A stretch of 64,000 nucleotides of DNA, from NCBI GenBank assembly GCA_963792175.1, contig CAWBVG010000033.1, positions 248,001-312,000 of the forward strand, in the 5' to 3' direction. Positions 9,849-18,141 of the stretch are shown here, piece by piece. Source of the stretch: CAWBVG01 sp963792175 (GTDB taxonomy: Bacteria; Acidobacteriota; Vicinamibacteria; Vicinamibacterales; CAVVIG01). The position numbers were made by a program, and so were the translations under genes. The notes under the pieces were generated by a model. It did not search any database and was not told the DNA's origin. It saw nothing but the letters and a program-made list of their open reading frames with translations. Positions within the stretch are counted from its first letter, which is position 1. The number at the start of each line of letters is the position of its first letter.

Positions 9849-10496
9849 GTGCTTGAGTTGAGCATCGGCGCGGTCAAATCGGTGCTCTGTCTGGGAGCGC
9901 ACTGCGACGACATCGAGATCGGCGCCGGCGCGACCATTCGGACGCTGATCGCCGAGCGGCCATCGCTGAACGTTCACTGGGTGGTCTTCAGCTCCACCGG
10001 GCTTCGTGCGGTCGAGGCGCGCGCCAGCGCCAGCGATTTCCTCGGCGGCGCCGCTGCGGCCGATGTCCGGATCATGGAGTTCAGCGACGGCTACTTTTTC
10101 GCGGAAGGCGCGGCGATCAAGCGCTGCTTCGAAGAGCTGAAGGATCAGGTGACGCCCGATCTGGTGTTGACGCATTACCGCGACGATCGTCATCAGGACC
10201 ATCGTCTGATCTCCGATCTCACGTGGAACACGTTCCGGGATCACCTGGTGCTCGAGTACGAAGTGCCGAAGTTCGACGGCGACCTCGGTCAGCCCAACTG
10301 GTTCGTGCCGGTCGACGACGAGCGGCGTGCGTTCAAGGTGGAAACCATCCTGCGGCGGTTCGCGAGCCAGGGCTCGAAGGCCTGGTTCACCGCCGACACC
10401 TTCAACGCCTTGATGCGGATTCGCGGCGTCGAGTGCCGATCGCGCACCGGATACGCCGAAGCGTTTCACGCGAGAAAAATCGTCGTTCCACGGTGA
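9849..10496 (+). CDS. PIG-L/LmbE family N-acetylglycosamine deacetylase-like protein
   Basis: Intact 215-residue zinc deacetylase of the PIG-L/LmbE family, which removes N-acetyl groups from amino sugars. The zinc motif AHCDDIEIG is at residues 18-26, the third ligand lies in THYRDDRHQDHRLI near 107 (HxxH type), and the C-terminal segment FGTRSGYAEAFHARK-like end (CRSRTGYAEAFHARKIV) is typical. The start is GTG, 6 bases after the nucleotidyltransferase stop, so it is the last gene of the glycan operon. Together with the class III aminotransferase it suggests the glycan contains an amino sugar. Confidence 0.83.
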   Translation: MLELSIGAVKSVLCLGAHCDDIEIGAGATIRTLIAERPSLNVHWVVFSSTGLRAVEARASASDFLGGAAAADVRIMEFSDGYFFAEGAAIKRCFEELKDQVTPDLVLTHYRDDRHQDHRLISDLTWNTFRDHLVLEYEVPKFDGDLGQPNWFVPVDDERRAFKVETILRRFASQGSKAWFTADTFNALMRIRGVECRSRTGYAEAFHARKIVVPR

Positions 10497-10504
10497 GGGA
10501 TCTC

Positions 10505-11806
10505 ATGCGCCAGCGCCGCCTCGTTCACGCCCTCGCGACCCTCGGCCTGATCGCCGTCGTGGCGGGTGTGGTCCGCGGGCAGGCGGGCGAGGCGCGGTTC
10601 GTCAGGGAAGTGCCGTGGGCCGGCAGCGGGGTATGGCTCAAGATCGATACTCACACGCATACGACCTTCTCAGACGGCGCCCGGTCCGTCGACAGCATCC
10701 TCAACCGGGCGACGGTGTTCGGCTGCGACGCGGTCGCGATTACCGACCATACCGATCTGAATCTCAAGGCGGCGACGCCCGAGTACTTCGACGCGATCGA
10801 AAAGGCGCGGGCCGCGCGTCCGAACATGATCGTGTTCGCCGGCGTCGAGTGGAACATTCCGCCGGAGAATGGCAACGAACATGTGACGGTTCTCGTCGCG
10901 CCCGAGCTCGAGAAGCAGCTCACCACATTCAAGCAGCTGTACGACGACCTCAACCGCTCGTCGCGCGACCGCAAGACGGCGGCGGAGGGCCTTCGCTGGC
11001 TGGCCGCCAACGCGACGTCGGCGGATGGCATCGCGCCGGTCGCCGTGTACGAGCACCCGAGCCGCAGGGACGAGCGCAGCATCGAAAACGTCAAGGACAT
11101 GAAGGCCTGGCGGGCGGTGAACGACATCGTCATCGGCTTCGCGGGGGCGCCCGGACACCAGGGCAACAAGCCGATCGGCAGTTACGCGTACAAGGAGATG
11201 CCGATCGATCGCTGGGATCCGGTGGCGGCGCGCGTCGGCGACGCGTGGGACACGCTGCTGCACGACGGCCTCGACGTCTGGGCCGCCTACGCGCCGTCGG
11301 ATTTTCATACCGAGAGCCTGGCTGACCTCGGCGATTACTGGCCGGGACAATTCGCCGAAACCTGGGTCTATGCGCCCGAGCGGAGTTCGGCCGGCATCCT
11401 GCGCGCGCTGCACGCGGGCAGCTTTTTCGGGGATCACGGACGGATCGTCAGGGAGGCCGAACTGCACGTCGGCGCGCCAGGACTGGCGCGGCCGGCCGGC
11501 GCGGGGGAAGTGATCTCGGTGCCCAAGAACGCCGAGGTGACGGTCGACTTGTCGATCAAGGTTCCGGCGGAAGCGTGGCGGCCAGGCCGCAATCACGTCG
11601 ATCTGGTCGAGATCATCGCGATCGATCAGAGCGGCGCCAGCGTCATCGCTCAGGGACGTCCAGCGGAAGCCGGTCCAGCGATTGCGAAGACGGTTCAGGT
11701 TCCTGACGGCGGCATCGTGTTTCGCGCGCGCGGGTTTTCACTTCTCGAGACCGGCACGCGCCTCGCCTTCTACACGAATCCCGTCCGCGTCGTCGTCAAT
11801 CAGTAG
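10505..11806 (+). CDS. Secreted PHP-domain metal-dependent phosphoesterase-like protein
   Basis: Intact 433-residue protein with an N-terminal signal peptide (MRQRRLVHALATLGLIAVV, cleavage probably after VRGQA) and a PHP domain. The metal motif is seen as KIDTHTHTTFSDGARS near residue 47 (HxH...SDG), then VAITDHTDLN, VFAGVEWNIP, YEHPSRRDER and AYAPSDFHTES. A beta-rich C-terminal region (about 340-433) is unrecognised. It should be periplasmic, with a phosphate-ester or related substrate. It starts 8 bases after the PIG-L stop, so it may share that transcript. Confidence 0.8.
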   Translation: MRQRRLVHALATLGLIAVVAGVVRGQAGEARFVREVPWAGSGVWLKIDTHTHTTFSDGARSVDSILNRATVFGCDAVAITDHTDLNLKAATPEYFDAIEKARAARPNMIVFAGVEWNIPPENGNEHVTVLVAPELEKQLTTFKQLYDDLNRSSRDRKTAAEGLRWLAANATSADGIAPVAVYEHPSRRDERSIENVKDMKAWRAVNDIVIGFAGAPGHQGNKPIGSYAYKEMPIDRWDPVAARVGDAWDTLLHDGLDVWAAYAPSDFHTESLADLGDYWPGQFAETWVYAPERSSAGILRALHAGSFFGDHGRIVREAELHVGAPGLARPAGAGEVISVPKNAEVTVDLSIKVPAEAWRPGRNHVDLVEIIAIDQSGASVIAQGRPAEAGPAIAKTVQVPDGGIVFRARGFSLLETGTRLAFYTNPVRVVVNQ

Positions 11807-11817
11807 CAGCGTCGATT

Positions 11818-12214
11818 TCATCCTCGACCTCGAGCGGCCAGCCACCCGCCGATCAACGCCCCGCACACGTTGCACAGGACGTCCTGAACCGAAGGGAACC
11901 GCGAGTGGCTGTACAGTTGCGACCATTCGACGGCGAAGGAGAGGACGAAGGCCAGCGCGGCGGCGTGCCACAGACGCGCGCGGAACGGGGATCGCGCGCA
12001 TCCAGGCGAAGCCGAACGGGACATACAGGACAACGTTGATGACGATATCGATCGCTTTGACGGGAGGGCTCTTGAACGGAATCCACTGGACCTTGCGCCA
12101 GTGGGTGTGACCAACCAGGTCGGTCCAGGGAACCGTCGCCGCCAGGATCACGGCTGACCACACGGCAAACCCGATCGCCGCCGTCCACGAGCGGCGGCTC
12201 CCCGGACCGCTCAT
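11818..12214 (-). CDS. VanZ family membrane protein, frameshifted
   Basis: Small membrane protein of about 131 residues. Hydrophobic segments are IGFAVWSAVILAATVPW, KAIDIVINVVLYVPFGFAW, WHAAALAFVLSFAVEWSQLY and CNVCGALIGGWLA. The phrase RFPSVQDVLCNVCGALIG is the VanZ hallmark, which normally reads SVxDvlxNtlG. A +1 shift near 12000 splits it. It begins 3 bases after the Skp/OmpH-like stop, so it is the last gene of the minus-strand envelope operon. Its biochemical role is unknown; VanZ confers low-level teicoplanin resistance in enterococci, but most homologues are uncharacterised. Confidence 0.75.
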
Positions 12215-12217
12215 CCG

Positions 12218-12727
12218 CTATTGCGGCGCAGCATTCAACCGCTGCACGACTTCGTTTGTCGTATCCGCGCCCGGCGCCGCCCAGGCGATGGTGTCGGCGT
12301 TGAGGACAACGTCGACGCCGGATCGCTTCGCGATATCCGCGAGGATCGGCGCGAGCTGCGAGCGAAGCTCCGTATTCAGGCGCGCTTGCGTCGCCTGGAA
12401 GTCCGTTTGCGCCTGCGTCGTCAGCTGCTGAAGCTCGGCGCGCCGCCGGCTTTCGTCCTGAGACAGGCGCTCGCGCTCGGCCTGCGGCAGGCTGTCCTTG
12501 GCGAGCTGCCGGACGACATCCTCCAGCTCCTTCTGCTTGGCTTGCAAATCGCGCCCGCGCTCCTGCCGGAGCGCCTCCAGTTGTTGATCGGCGCGCTTGC
12601 CGAGGTTCGATTGCGCCGAGACCCGCTGCAAGCTGACGACGATGACTGTCGGCGCTGCCGATCGCACGTGGGCCGCGGCGAGGACGATCACGATGGCGCT
12701 GGCGGCGAACACACATACCTGTTTCAT
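12218..12727 (-). CDS. OmpH/Skp family periplasmic chaperone
   Basis: Intact 169-residue protein. A signal peptide (MKQVCVFAASAIVIVLAAAHVRSA) precedes VIVVSLQRVSAQSNLGK, the strand-turn start of the Skp/OmpH fold. A long charged coiled-coil follows from about residue 45 to 125 (EALRQERGRDLQAKQKELED), then LRSQLAPILADIAKRSGVDV returning to the body domain. Skp trimers carry unfolded outer-membrane proteins across the periplasm. The ATG is preceded by an AAGGG Shine-Dalgarno at suitable spacing. It sits 34 bases downstream of a gene for a POTRA/beta-barrel protein, which supports a role in delivering or assembling that barrel. Confidence 0.85.
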   Translation of the reverse strand: MKQVCVFAASAIVIVLAAAHVRSAAPTVIVVSLQRVSAQSNLGKRADQQLEALRQERGRDLQAKQKELEDVVRQLAKDSLPQAERERLSQDESRRRAELQQLTTQAQTDFQATQARLNTELRSQLAPILADIAKRSGVDVVLNADTIAWAAPGADTTNEVVQRLNAAPQ

Positions 12728-12761
12728 GATGAATACCCTTCGACCTTTCCATTGTACATGG

Positions 12762-14775
12762 CTAGAACTGCCAGCCGAAGGTGAGCGCCTGCGCGCGGTC
12801 GCGGAGCCCGTGAGCCCCGTCGATGCGCAGAGCGCCCGGCCATTCCGGGAATGCGCAGCCGCACGCCGATGCCGACGTCGACGTGTACCGGCGACATGTC
12901 GCCGGCTTCGCGTCTTGCCGCGCGCGCGATGTCGACGAAGCCCGCCATGCCCACGTGCGCAAGCCACGGCCTGTCGAACCATCGCTGAATCTCGGCGCTT
13001 CCATAGGTGAGCGATCGGCCGAATGCGGTGGACGATCCCAACGCGATGACTCCGTCCTCAGTCAGCGGGTGCGCGCGCAGCAGCGGCGCACGGGTCTGTC
13101 CATCGCCAGCGCCTGGCCACAGGCCAAGCGGCGCAGCGCTGGTCACGCGATCGGCACCGGCAGTCGCGAGAGCGACCCAGCCTCGCGGCTCCAGCGACGA
13201 TCGAACGTGCAGCTGCCAGCCGACCGACTGAAAACCCTGCGAGCCTCCGACAGCAATCCAGTCGTTCGCGTGCACGTCGACTGACGCGCGATCCCCGAAC
13301 CAGCGTCGTTCGATCGCGCCGCCGACGACCGCTGTCTTTCGGTTGCCGTTCCACGTATCGAAGCCGCCGCTGATCGAATACCGAAGCCTCGGCGTGAGCC
13401 AGTTGCTGACCGTGAGCGCGCCGTGCAGCCGCGATTCCTGGATCGCGGCGACCGTCGCGGTTCCGGACGTCGAGAAGGTTTCCCGCTCCCAGAACGTATC
13501 GACGCGCCACACACCAGGAAGTCTGCCCACGCGAGACGTCTCGAACGCCATGCCGACGCGCGGGCGGTTCTGCCAGAATCGCCACTCCGCCGACCACAGC
13601 TCGCCCTGGCCAGTGCCGCCAGGCAGCGTGACCGCGACCGACTGCGTGGCGAGTGCACGCGCGCCGACGGCGGTCCAATCGGCCGTGGTTCGAGGTACAC
13701 CGGTTCGCTCGACCACGACGACGTCGACCGAGGCAAAGCCGTCGGCTTCGGGCCTGAGCGCCAGGCGCACCGTCGATCGATCCGGCAGCGCTTCGAGACG
13801 GCGCCGCGCGTGCTCGAACAAGTCGGCCGTCAGCAGCATGTTCGGCTGGATGCCAAGCGTCTCGGCGATTGTCTGATAGCGCGTGTGACGAACGCCGGCA
13901 ATGCGAACCAGGTTGACGCGCGGCCTGTCGATCCGATTCCATGCCCGAAGGGCACCCACCTGGTCGTCCTGCATGAACAGGCTCGAGCCGAGCACGTCGA
14001 GCGCATACGCATCGGTCGGCTCCCGAACCAGCGCGTCCCGGGCAAGCGCCGCGGCGTCCTTCCACCGTCGTTGTGCGAAGCGCACGCCGGCGAGCTCGCG
14101 CAGCGGACCGGCCGACTGCGGGCACGCGTGACGAACGCCCTCGAGAACGTCGTCGGCGCGGTCGAATGCGGCGTCGCCGCTGGTTCGAATGTCGTCGAGA
14201 GCCGCCGCCAGCAGGCGATCGCAGTGTGATTCCGGTCCCGAGAGGGTCGCCGCACCGTCCTGCGCTGACGGCGAAGACGACGAATCAGGAAAGGAGGCAG
14301 CCGGCGGCGGCAGGATGACCACGCCCCAATTCCCTGACGCTCGCCAGATCCGATCGAATTCGACGTCCTTGATCGCTCGCGACGGTCCCCACGCCGGGTC
14401 GTGAATGACGACGGCATCCGCCGTCTTACCCACGGCGACGACGTAGTGATATCGAGGACCGCGATCCGCGATGAGGACGACGACCGGCTGGCGGGCGTCG
14501 AGCCGTGCCTGCAGGTCGGCCGAGCCGCCTGCCAGCTCCACGGTCCGCCACCCGCGGCGCCGCACGGCATCGACGAACGCACCGTTGGCAATGCCGCCGG
14601 CGCGCCGGTCGACGATCGGCGCGAACTCCTGGGGATCCGCGTGCACATCGCCCCAGTAGCGAAACACCATGGCGGCCGCCGCGCCGCCGCACAACGCATC
14701 GGTCTGCGGCAGGTACGGCACGTCCATCGCCACCGTAGCGGCAAGCGACAGCGCGGCGGCCAGAGTGGCTATCAC
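12762..14775 (-). CDS. C39-like cysteine peptidase - TPR - POTRA - beta-barrel fusion (PA2778-type with Omp85-like C-terminus)
   Basis: About 670 residues after one repair. Residues 1-17 are a short signal. A PA2778-like C39 peptidase domain spans about 18-160: Cys29 in DALCGGAAAAM, His110 in RYHYVVAVG and Asp126 in VIHDPAWG form the papain-like triad. A TPR-like helical region (about 190-290; DRADDVLEGVRHACPQSAG) follows, then a POTRA-like unit (about 300-370; IAETLGIQPNMLLTADLFEH, RRRLEALPDRSTVRL). The rest alternates like an outer-membrane barrel and ends in WQF, a terminal-Phe OMP signal. An extra G in GGG at 12847-12849 breaks the frame. The GTG start overlaps the PA2779-like stop by 4 bases; Skp follows. 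Residue numbers count from this GTG. Confidence 0.75.
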
Positions 14776-15168
14776 TTGATGGCGATGATCAGGATGATGA
14801 CCAACAGCAGGATGATGATGATCGTCGTCGTCGAGATCACCACGGTAGACGCGCCACCGACCAGCTGCTCGTTGACCGTCCGCGCGGCGTTCGCCGCCTG
14901 ATCGAGATCCGCGCCGGCGAGCGTCTCGATCGCGGCCGCCGCGCGCGAGAGATCGAGGTGCATCGACGTGGCGACGTCCCGAACCTCTGGGCCGAGCGAG
15001 CGCCTCGCGGATTGCCGCGCGGCTGGCGTCCTGCGCGGCGACCCGATCGGTCACCGTCGCCGTTAATTGCCCCGGCGGAACGAGGTGCTGCACGTCCGCG
15101 AAGGCGGGAGCCGCCATCGCCGTAACCAGCACGAGCGGAAACACGAGCAACTGTCGGATTGTGCGCAT
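14772..15168 (-). CDS. PA2779-family small membrane-anchored protein, frameshifted
   Basis: About 131 residues. A signal peptide (MRTIRQLLVFPLVLVTAMAA, cleavage near AFA-DV) is followed by HLVPPGQLTATVTDRVAAQD, a helical middle (AAAAIETLAGADLDQAANAA), and a C-terminal membrane anchor TTTIIIILLLVIILIIAIK. This exact layout is the PA2779 family, which in pseudomonads is paired with the PA2778 peptidase, as here. A single extra base near 14985 splits it. The start is supported by GGAGG at 15176-15180, 7 bases upstream. Function is unknown; it may anchor or regulate the peptidase. Confidence 0.82.
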
Positions 15169-15322
15169 CGGATGTCCTCCATCGAAGTAAACGTGACCGT
15201 CATTTCCAAGCAAGCTCGATACCGATGAGACCGGTCCGCTGAGCTGGCGGGCGCGATCCGACTCAACGGTGGCAAGAAACCGCATGTAGCATAGTCGGGC
15301 GCCGATCCGGCTGCCGTTCGAT

Positions 15323-16120
15323 TTGTCCCCATCATCCGACGCATTCGCCGCCTGGCTCGCCTCGCTCGAAGGGAAACATCTCCGCGAGCTCACGTTTCGG
15401 GAAGTCTCGCGCTCTTTGCGCGCGTTGTCGGCCACCTACGTCGAGCGCCGCCACACGCTGGTCGACGGCGCGGCGCTCTCCGGCCGCGGAAAGCGCGCGG
15501 CGTTCGCCCTCTTCTACGGACCGCTTCACCATCTGCTCGTCGCGCACATCGTTCGCGAGCTGCCGTCGGCCCTCGACCGCGTGCCGACGCTGGTCGATCT
15601 CGGATGCGGCACCGGCGCGGCAGGTGCCGCGTGGGCCGCGGCGGTGACGCCGCCGCCTCGCATCGTCGGTCTCGATATCCATCCATGGGCGGTCCGCGAA
15701 GCCGCCGAGACCTATCGCACCTTCGGCCTGGCCGCGACGACGCAGCAGCGCGACATCGCGACGGTGACGTTTCCGAAAGGCCGCGCGGCCATCCTGGCCG
15801 CGTTTGCGCTGAACGAGCTGACGGAAACGGCGCGCGAGCCGTTGCTGGCGCGGCTCGCCGAGCGCGCGGCGAACGGCGATCGCGTGCTGGTGATTGAGCC
15901 CCTGGCCGGCGGCGCCGCGCGCTGGTGGAACCGCTGGCGCGACACGATCGAGCGTGCAGGTGGCCGGGCTGACGAGTGGAGGATTCGCGTGGAGCTGCCC
16001 GCGATTGTCGCCAAACTCGATCGCGCGGCGGGGCTGAATCACCGCGAGATCACCGGGCGATCGTTGTTCCTGTGGAGGTCCGGCTTCTTGACCCGCCGAA
16101 GCCTCGGCGAAGGCGGTTAG
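15323..16120 (+). CDS. Class I SAM-dependent methyltransferase (Rsm22-like)
   Basis: Intact 265-residue methyltransferase. Motif I is TLVDLGCGTGAAGAAW near residue 93 and the acidic motif II is IVGLDIHPWAVREAA. AILAAFALNELTE is the strand-4 active-site region. The helical N-terminal domain (ELTFREVSRSLRALSATYVE) resembles bacterial members of the Rsm22/mS22-associated family, but I cannot identify the substrate. The start is a weak TTG at 15323. The 154-base spacer to the divergent PA2779-like gene contains a TAGCAT hexamer. The stop overlaps the convergent PHP gene by 4 bases. Confidence 0.72.
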   Translation: MSPSSDAFAAWLASLEGKHLRELTFREVSRSLRALSATYVERRHTLVDGAALSGRGKRAAFALFYGPLHHLLVAHIVRELPSALDRVPTLVDLGCGTGAAGAAWAAAVTPPPRIVGLDIHPWAVREAAETYRTFGLAATTQQRDIATVTFPKGRAAILAAFALNELTETAREPLLARLAERAANGDRVLVIEPLAGGAARWWNRWRDTIERAGGRADEWRIRVELPAIVAKLDRAAGLNHREITGRSLFLWRSGFLTRRSLGEGG

Positions 16121-17220
16121 CCGGATCTTGCCAGCCATGCGAGCAGCTTGTCGGTCGGCCAGCAATTGACGACGCGATCCGCGGGCACACCGGCGAGACG
16201 AGCGTGCGCGATAGCAGTTTCCGAATACGCGAGCTCCGGCGTGGAATGCGCGTCGCTGTCGAGCGCGAACAGGCAGCCTGCGTCGACCGCACGCTTTGCG
16301 AGGTCGTAGTCGACGTCCTGCCGCGACGGATCGCCGTCGATCTCGATGGCCACGTTCGCCTCCCTGGCCGCCGCGAAGACCTCGTCCCAGTCCGCCGAGA
16401 CGCCAGGGCGCGATCCGTACTTCCGCCCGCGAGGGTGACCAAGAATGTGCACGCCAGGCGATCTGACCGCGGCGACCATCCTCGCTGTCTGATCCGCTTC
16501 GGTCCTGAGCGCCGAGTGCGGCGCCGCCACGACGAGCTCGAGCTCCCGCAGTTCGTCCAGCTCCATGTCCACCGATCCGTCCGGCCGGATGTTGGCCTCG
16601 ATCCCCTTGATCAGCCGGAATCGTCCGCGGTATTTCCGGTTCAGGACGTCAATCTCGCGATGCTGCTTGCGCAGATCCGTCATCGAGACGCCGCCGGCAA
16701 TCTTCAACCCGTACGAGTGATCGGTCACGGCGCAGAACGAGTACCCGCGGGCCAGCCCGCCCTCGACGATGTCGGCGAGCGTCTGGCTGCCATCGCTCCA
16801 CGTGGAGTGCATCTGAAGATCGCCGCGATAGTCCTCGAGGCGCGGACCCGCAAGCTTCCGGTTCTTCAGCGCCGCCACGACCTGCGCCCGGCTGAGGAAC
16901 TGACCGCGAAGATTCCGGCGATGTTTGATGTCGGAGGTCTGGCCGCTGTCGGCGATGGCGCGCTCAACCGTGGCCGACGTGCCGGTCTGCAGCACCTCCA
17001 CGATGACGCGCGTCGAGGACGGACCGATGTTTGGGATCTTCCGCAGCGTGCCGTCGGCCTGCAGGAAGGACGCGATCGGCTCTTCGAGCGCCAGGACCGC
17101 GCTGGCGGCGCGCTTGTAGCCCCACATGCTCTGCTTCGACTTCTGGATTGCGGCGAAGTCGCGCAAGAGCGCGGCGATCTGCCCGTTCAAGTCCATGCCC
17201 GAGCTGGCGCGCGCCATCAA
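16117..17220 (-). CDS. PHP-domain protein with PolX-like N-terminal helix-hairpin-helix, no polymerase palm
   Basis: Intact 367 residues. The first ~90 residues (GYKRAASAVLALEEPIASFL, LRKIPNIGPSSTRVIVEVLQ) match the helical HhH DNA-binding region at the N-terminus of bacterial DNA polymerase X. Residues about 130-360 are a PHP domain: GDLQMHSTWSDG, CAVTDHSYG, LIKGIEANIRPDG, VVAAPHSAL, HILGHPRG and ALDSDAHS. The polymerase palm is absent, so this is a PolX-derived nuclease or phosphoesterase. The first metal motif, normally HxH, reads QMH, so one ligand is replaced by Gln. It starts at ATG and diverges from the NUDIX gene across 15 bases. Confidence 0.8.
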   Translation of the reverse strand: MMARASSGMDLNGQIAALLRDFAAIQKSKQSMWGYKRAASAVLALEEPIASFLQADGTLRKIPNIGPSSTRVIVEVLQTGTSATVERAIADSGQTSDIKHRRNLRGQFLSRAQVVAALKNRKLAGPRLEDYRGDLQMHSTWSDGSQTLADIVEGGLARGYSFCAVTDHSYGLKIAGGVSMTDLRKQHREIDVLNRKYRGRFRLIKGIEANIRPDGSVDMELDELRELELVVAAPHSALRTEADQTARMVAAVRSPGVHILGHPRGRKYGSRPGVSADWDEVFAAAREANVAIEIDGDPSRQDVDYDLAKRAVDAGCLFALDSDAHSTPELAYSETAIAHARLAGVPADRVVNCWPTDKLLAWLARSG

Positions 17221-17235
17221 CTAATATTGTCCATC

Positions 17236-18111
17236 GTGTGCCCGGACACCTTCGTCGCGAATCCCCGGCCGGCCGCGACGGTCGTCGTTCTCCGCGACAG
17301 TCCGGCTGGGCCGGAGGTCTTTCTCGTCCGCCGTCACGAGGGGATGTCGTTCATGGGCGGCGCTCACGTGTTCCCTGGCGGGCGGGTCGATGCATCGGAT
17401 CACGACGGCAGCCCGGAGTGGTGCGACGGCGTTGACGGGGCGACTCAGCGGCTGGCGGGGCTGGCGCCGCAGGACGCCATCGCCTATCACGTCGCGGCCT
17501 CCCGCGAGCTGTTCGAGGAGGCAGGCGTCCTGCTCGCGCGCGACGAGGCCGGGGGCTTCATCTCGCTCGCGGGCGCCGACACACACGAACGGTTCAAGCG
17601 ATACCGGAAAGAGGTCCATGCCGGCTCCGCGTCGATGCGTGCCATCGTCGAAGGCGAGCACCTGCGTCTGGCGCTCGATTCACTCGTGCTCTTCGCGCAT
17701 TGGGTGACGCCGCCGATCGACACGCGTCAATTCGACACGCGGTTCTTCCTGTCGCGGGTCCCGCCGGCTCAAACGCCCGCGCACGACGAGGCGGAGACGA
17801 CCGATAGCGTGTGGCTGACGGCGAGGGCGGCGATGGCGCAGGCGCAGTCGGGCACCATCGTCCTGCCGCCGCCGACGTGGACGGCGCTGCGCGAGCTGGA
17901 ACCGTTCGGGACGGTGGATGACGCGCTGGCGTGGGCCCGCAAACGGCACATCGTCCGCCGACAGCCGATGCTCTTTGAAGAAGATGGCCGGCGGATGCTG
18001 TTGATGCCGGGCGATCCGCAGCACCCCGATCCGGGCGGCGACGATGCGCCGCCGGAGACGCGGTTCGTGTCACTGGGCCGTCAGTGGCGCGCGGAGCGTC
18101 CGCCGACCTGA
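17236..18111 (+). CDS. NUDIX hydrolase, NUDT19-like
   Basis: 291 residues from a GTG start (a TTG three codons earlier is equally possible). NUDIX hydrolases cleave nucleoside diphosphates linked to another group. The core ATVVVLRDSPAGPEVFLVRR and SFMGGAHVFPGG is typical, and the NUDIX helix ends in ASRELFEEAGVLLA. The upstream half of the box is longer than the standard GX5EX7 pattern, as in NUDT7/NUDT19 relatives, which act on CoA esters. The C-terminus (about 200-291) has VLPPPTWTALREL and a glycine/aspartate-rich loop. No breaks. It starts 15 bases from the divergent PHP gene, so promoter elements must overlap its neighbour. Confidence 0.75.
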   Translation: MCPDTFVANPRPAATVVVLRDSPAGPEVFLVRRHEGMSFMGGAHVFPGGRVDASDHDGSPEWCDGVDGATQRLAGLAPQDAIAYHVAASRELFEEAGVLLARDEAGGFISLAGADTHERFKRYRKEVHAGSASMRAIVEGEHLRLALDSLVLFAHWVTPPIDTRQFDTRFFLSRVPPAQTPAHDEAETTDSVWLTARAAMAQAQSGTIVLPPPTWTALRELEPFGTVDDALAWARKRHIVRRQPMLFEEDGRRMLLMPGDPQHPDPGGDDAPPETRFVSLGRQWRAERPPT

Positions 18112-18135
18112 CGCGACTATCGCCGCAGATATAAT
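18108..18135 (+). promoter_or_regulatory. Sigma-70-like promoter, possibly leaderless, for the M28 peptidase
   Basis: A perfect TATAAT -10 hexamer lies at 18130-18135 and a CTGACG -35-like hexamer at 18108-18113, 16 bases apart. The M28 ATG is at 18142, only 6 bases after the -10, so transcription would begin at or next to the start codon. No Shine-Dalgarno fits in the remaining space. A leaderless transcript is therefore inferred. Confidence 0.5.
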
Positions 18136-18141
18136 CGCGCG

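Noticed and set aside
14776..15435. N-terminal extension of the C39-barrel frame to 903 codons
   Set aside because: That stretch overlaps PA2779 in two frames. GTG 14775, just inside the PA2779 stop, gives a clean signal peptide and the usual gene pair.
15976..17235. Long in-frame upstream extension of the NUDIX gene
   Set aside because: It runs antisense through the PHP gene; family length and a GTG at 17236 fit the shorter start.
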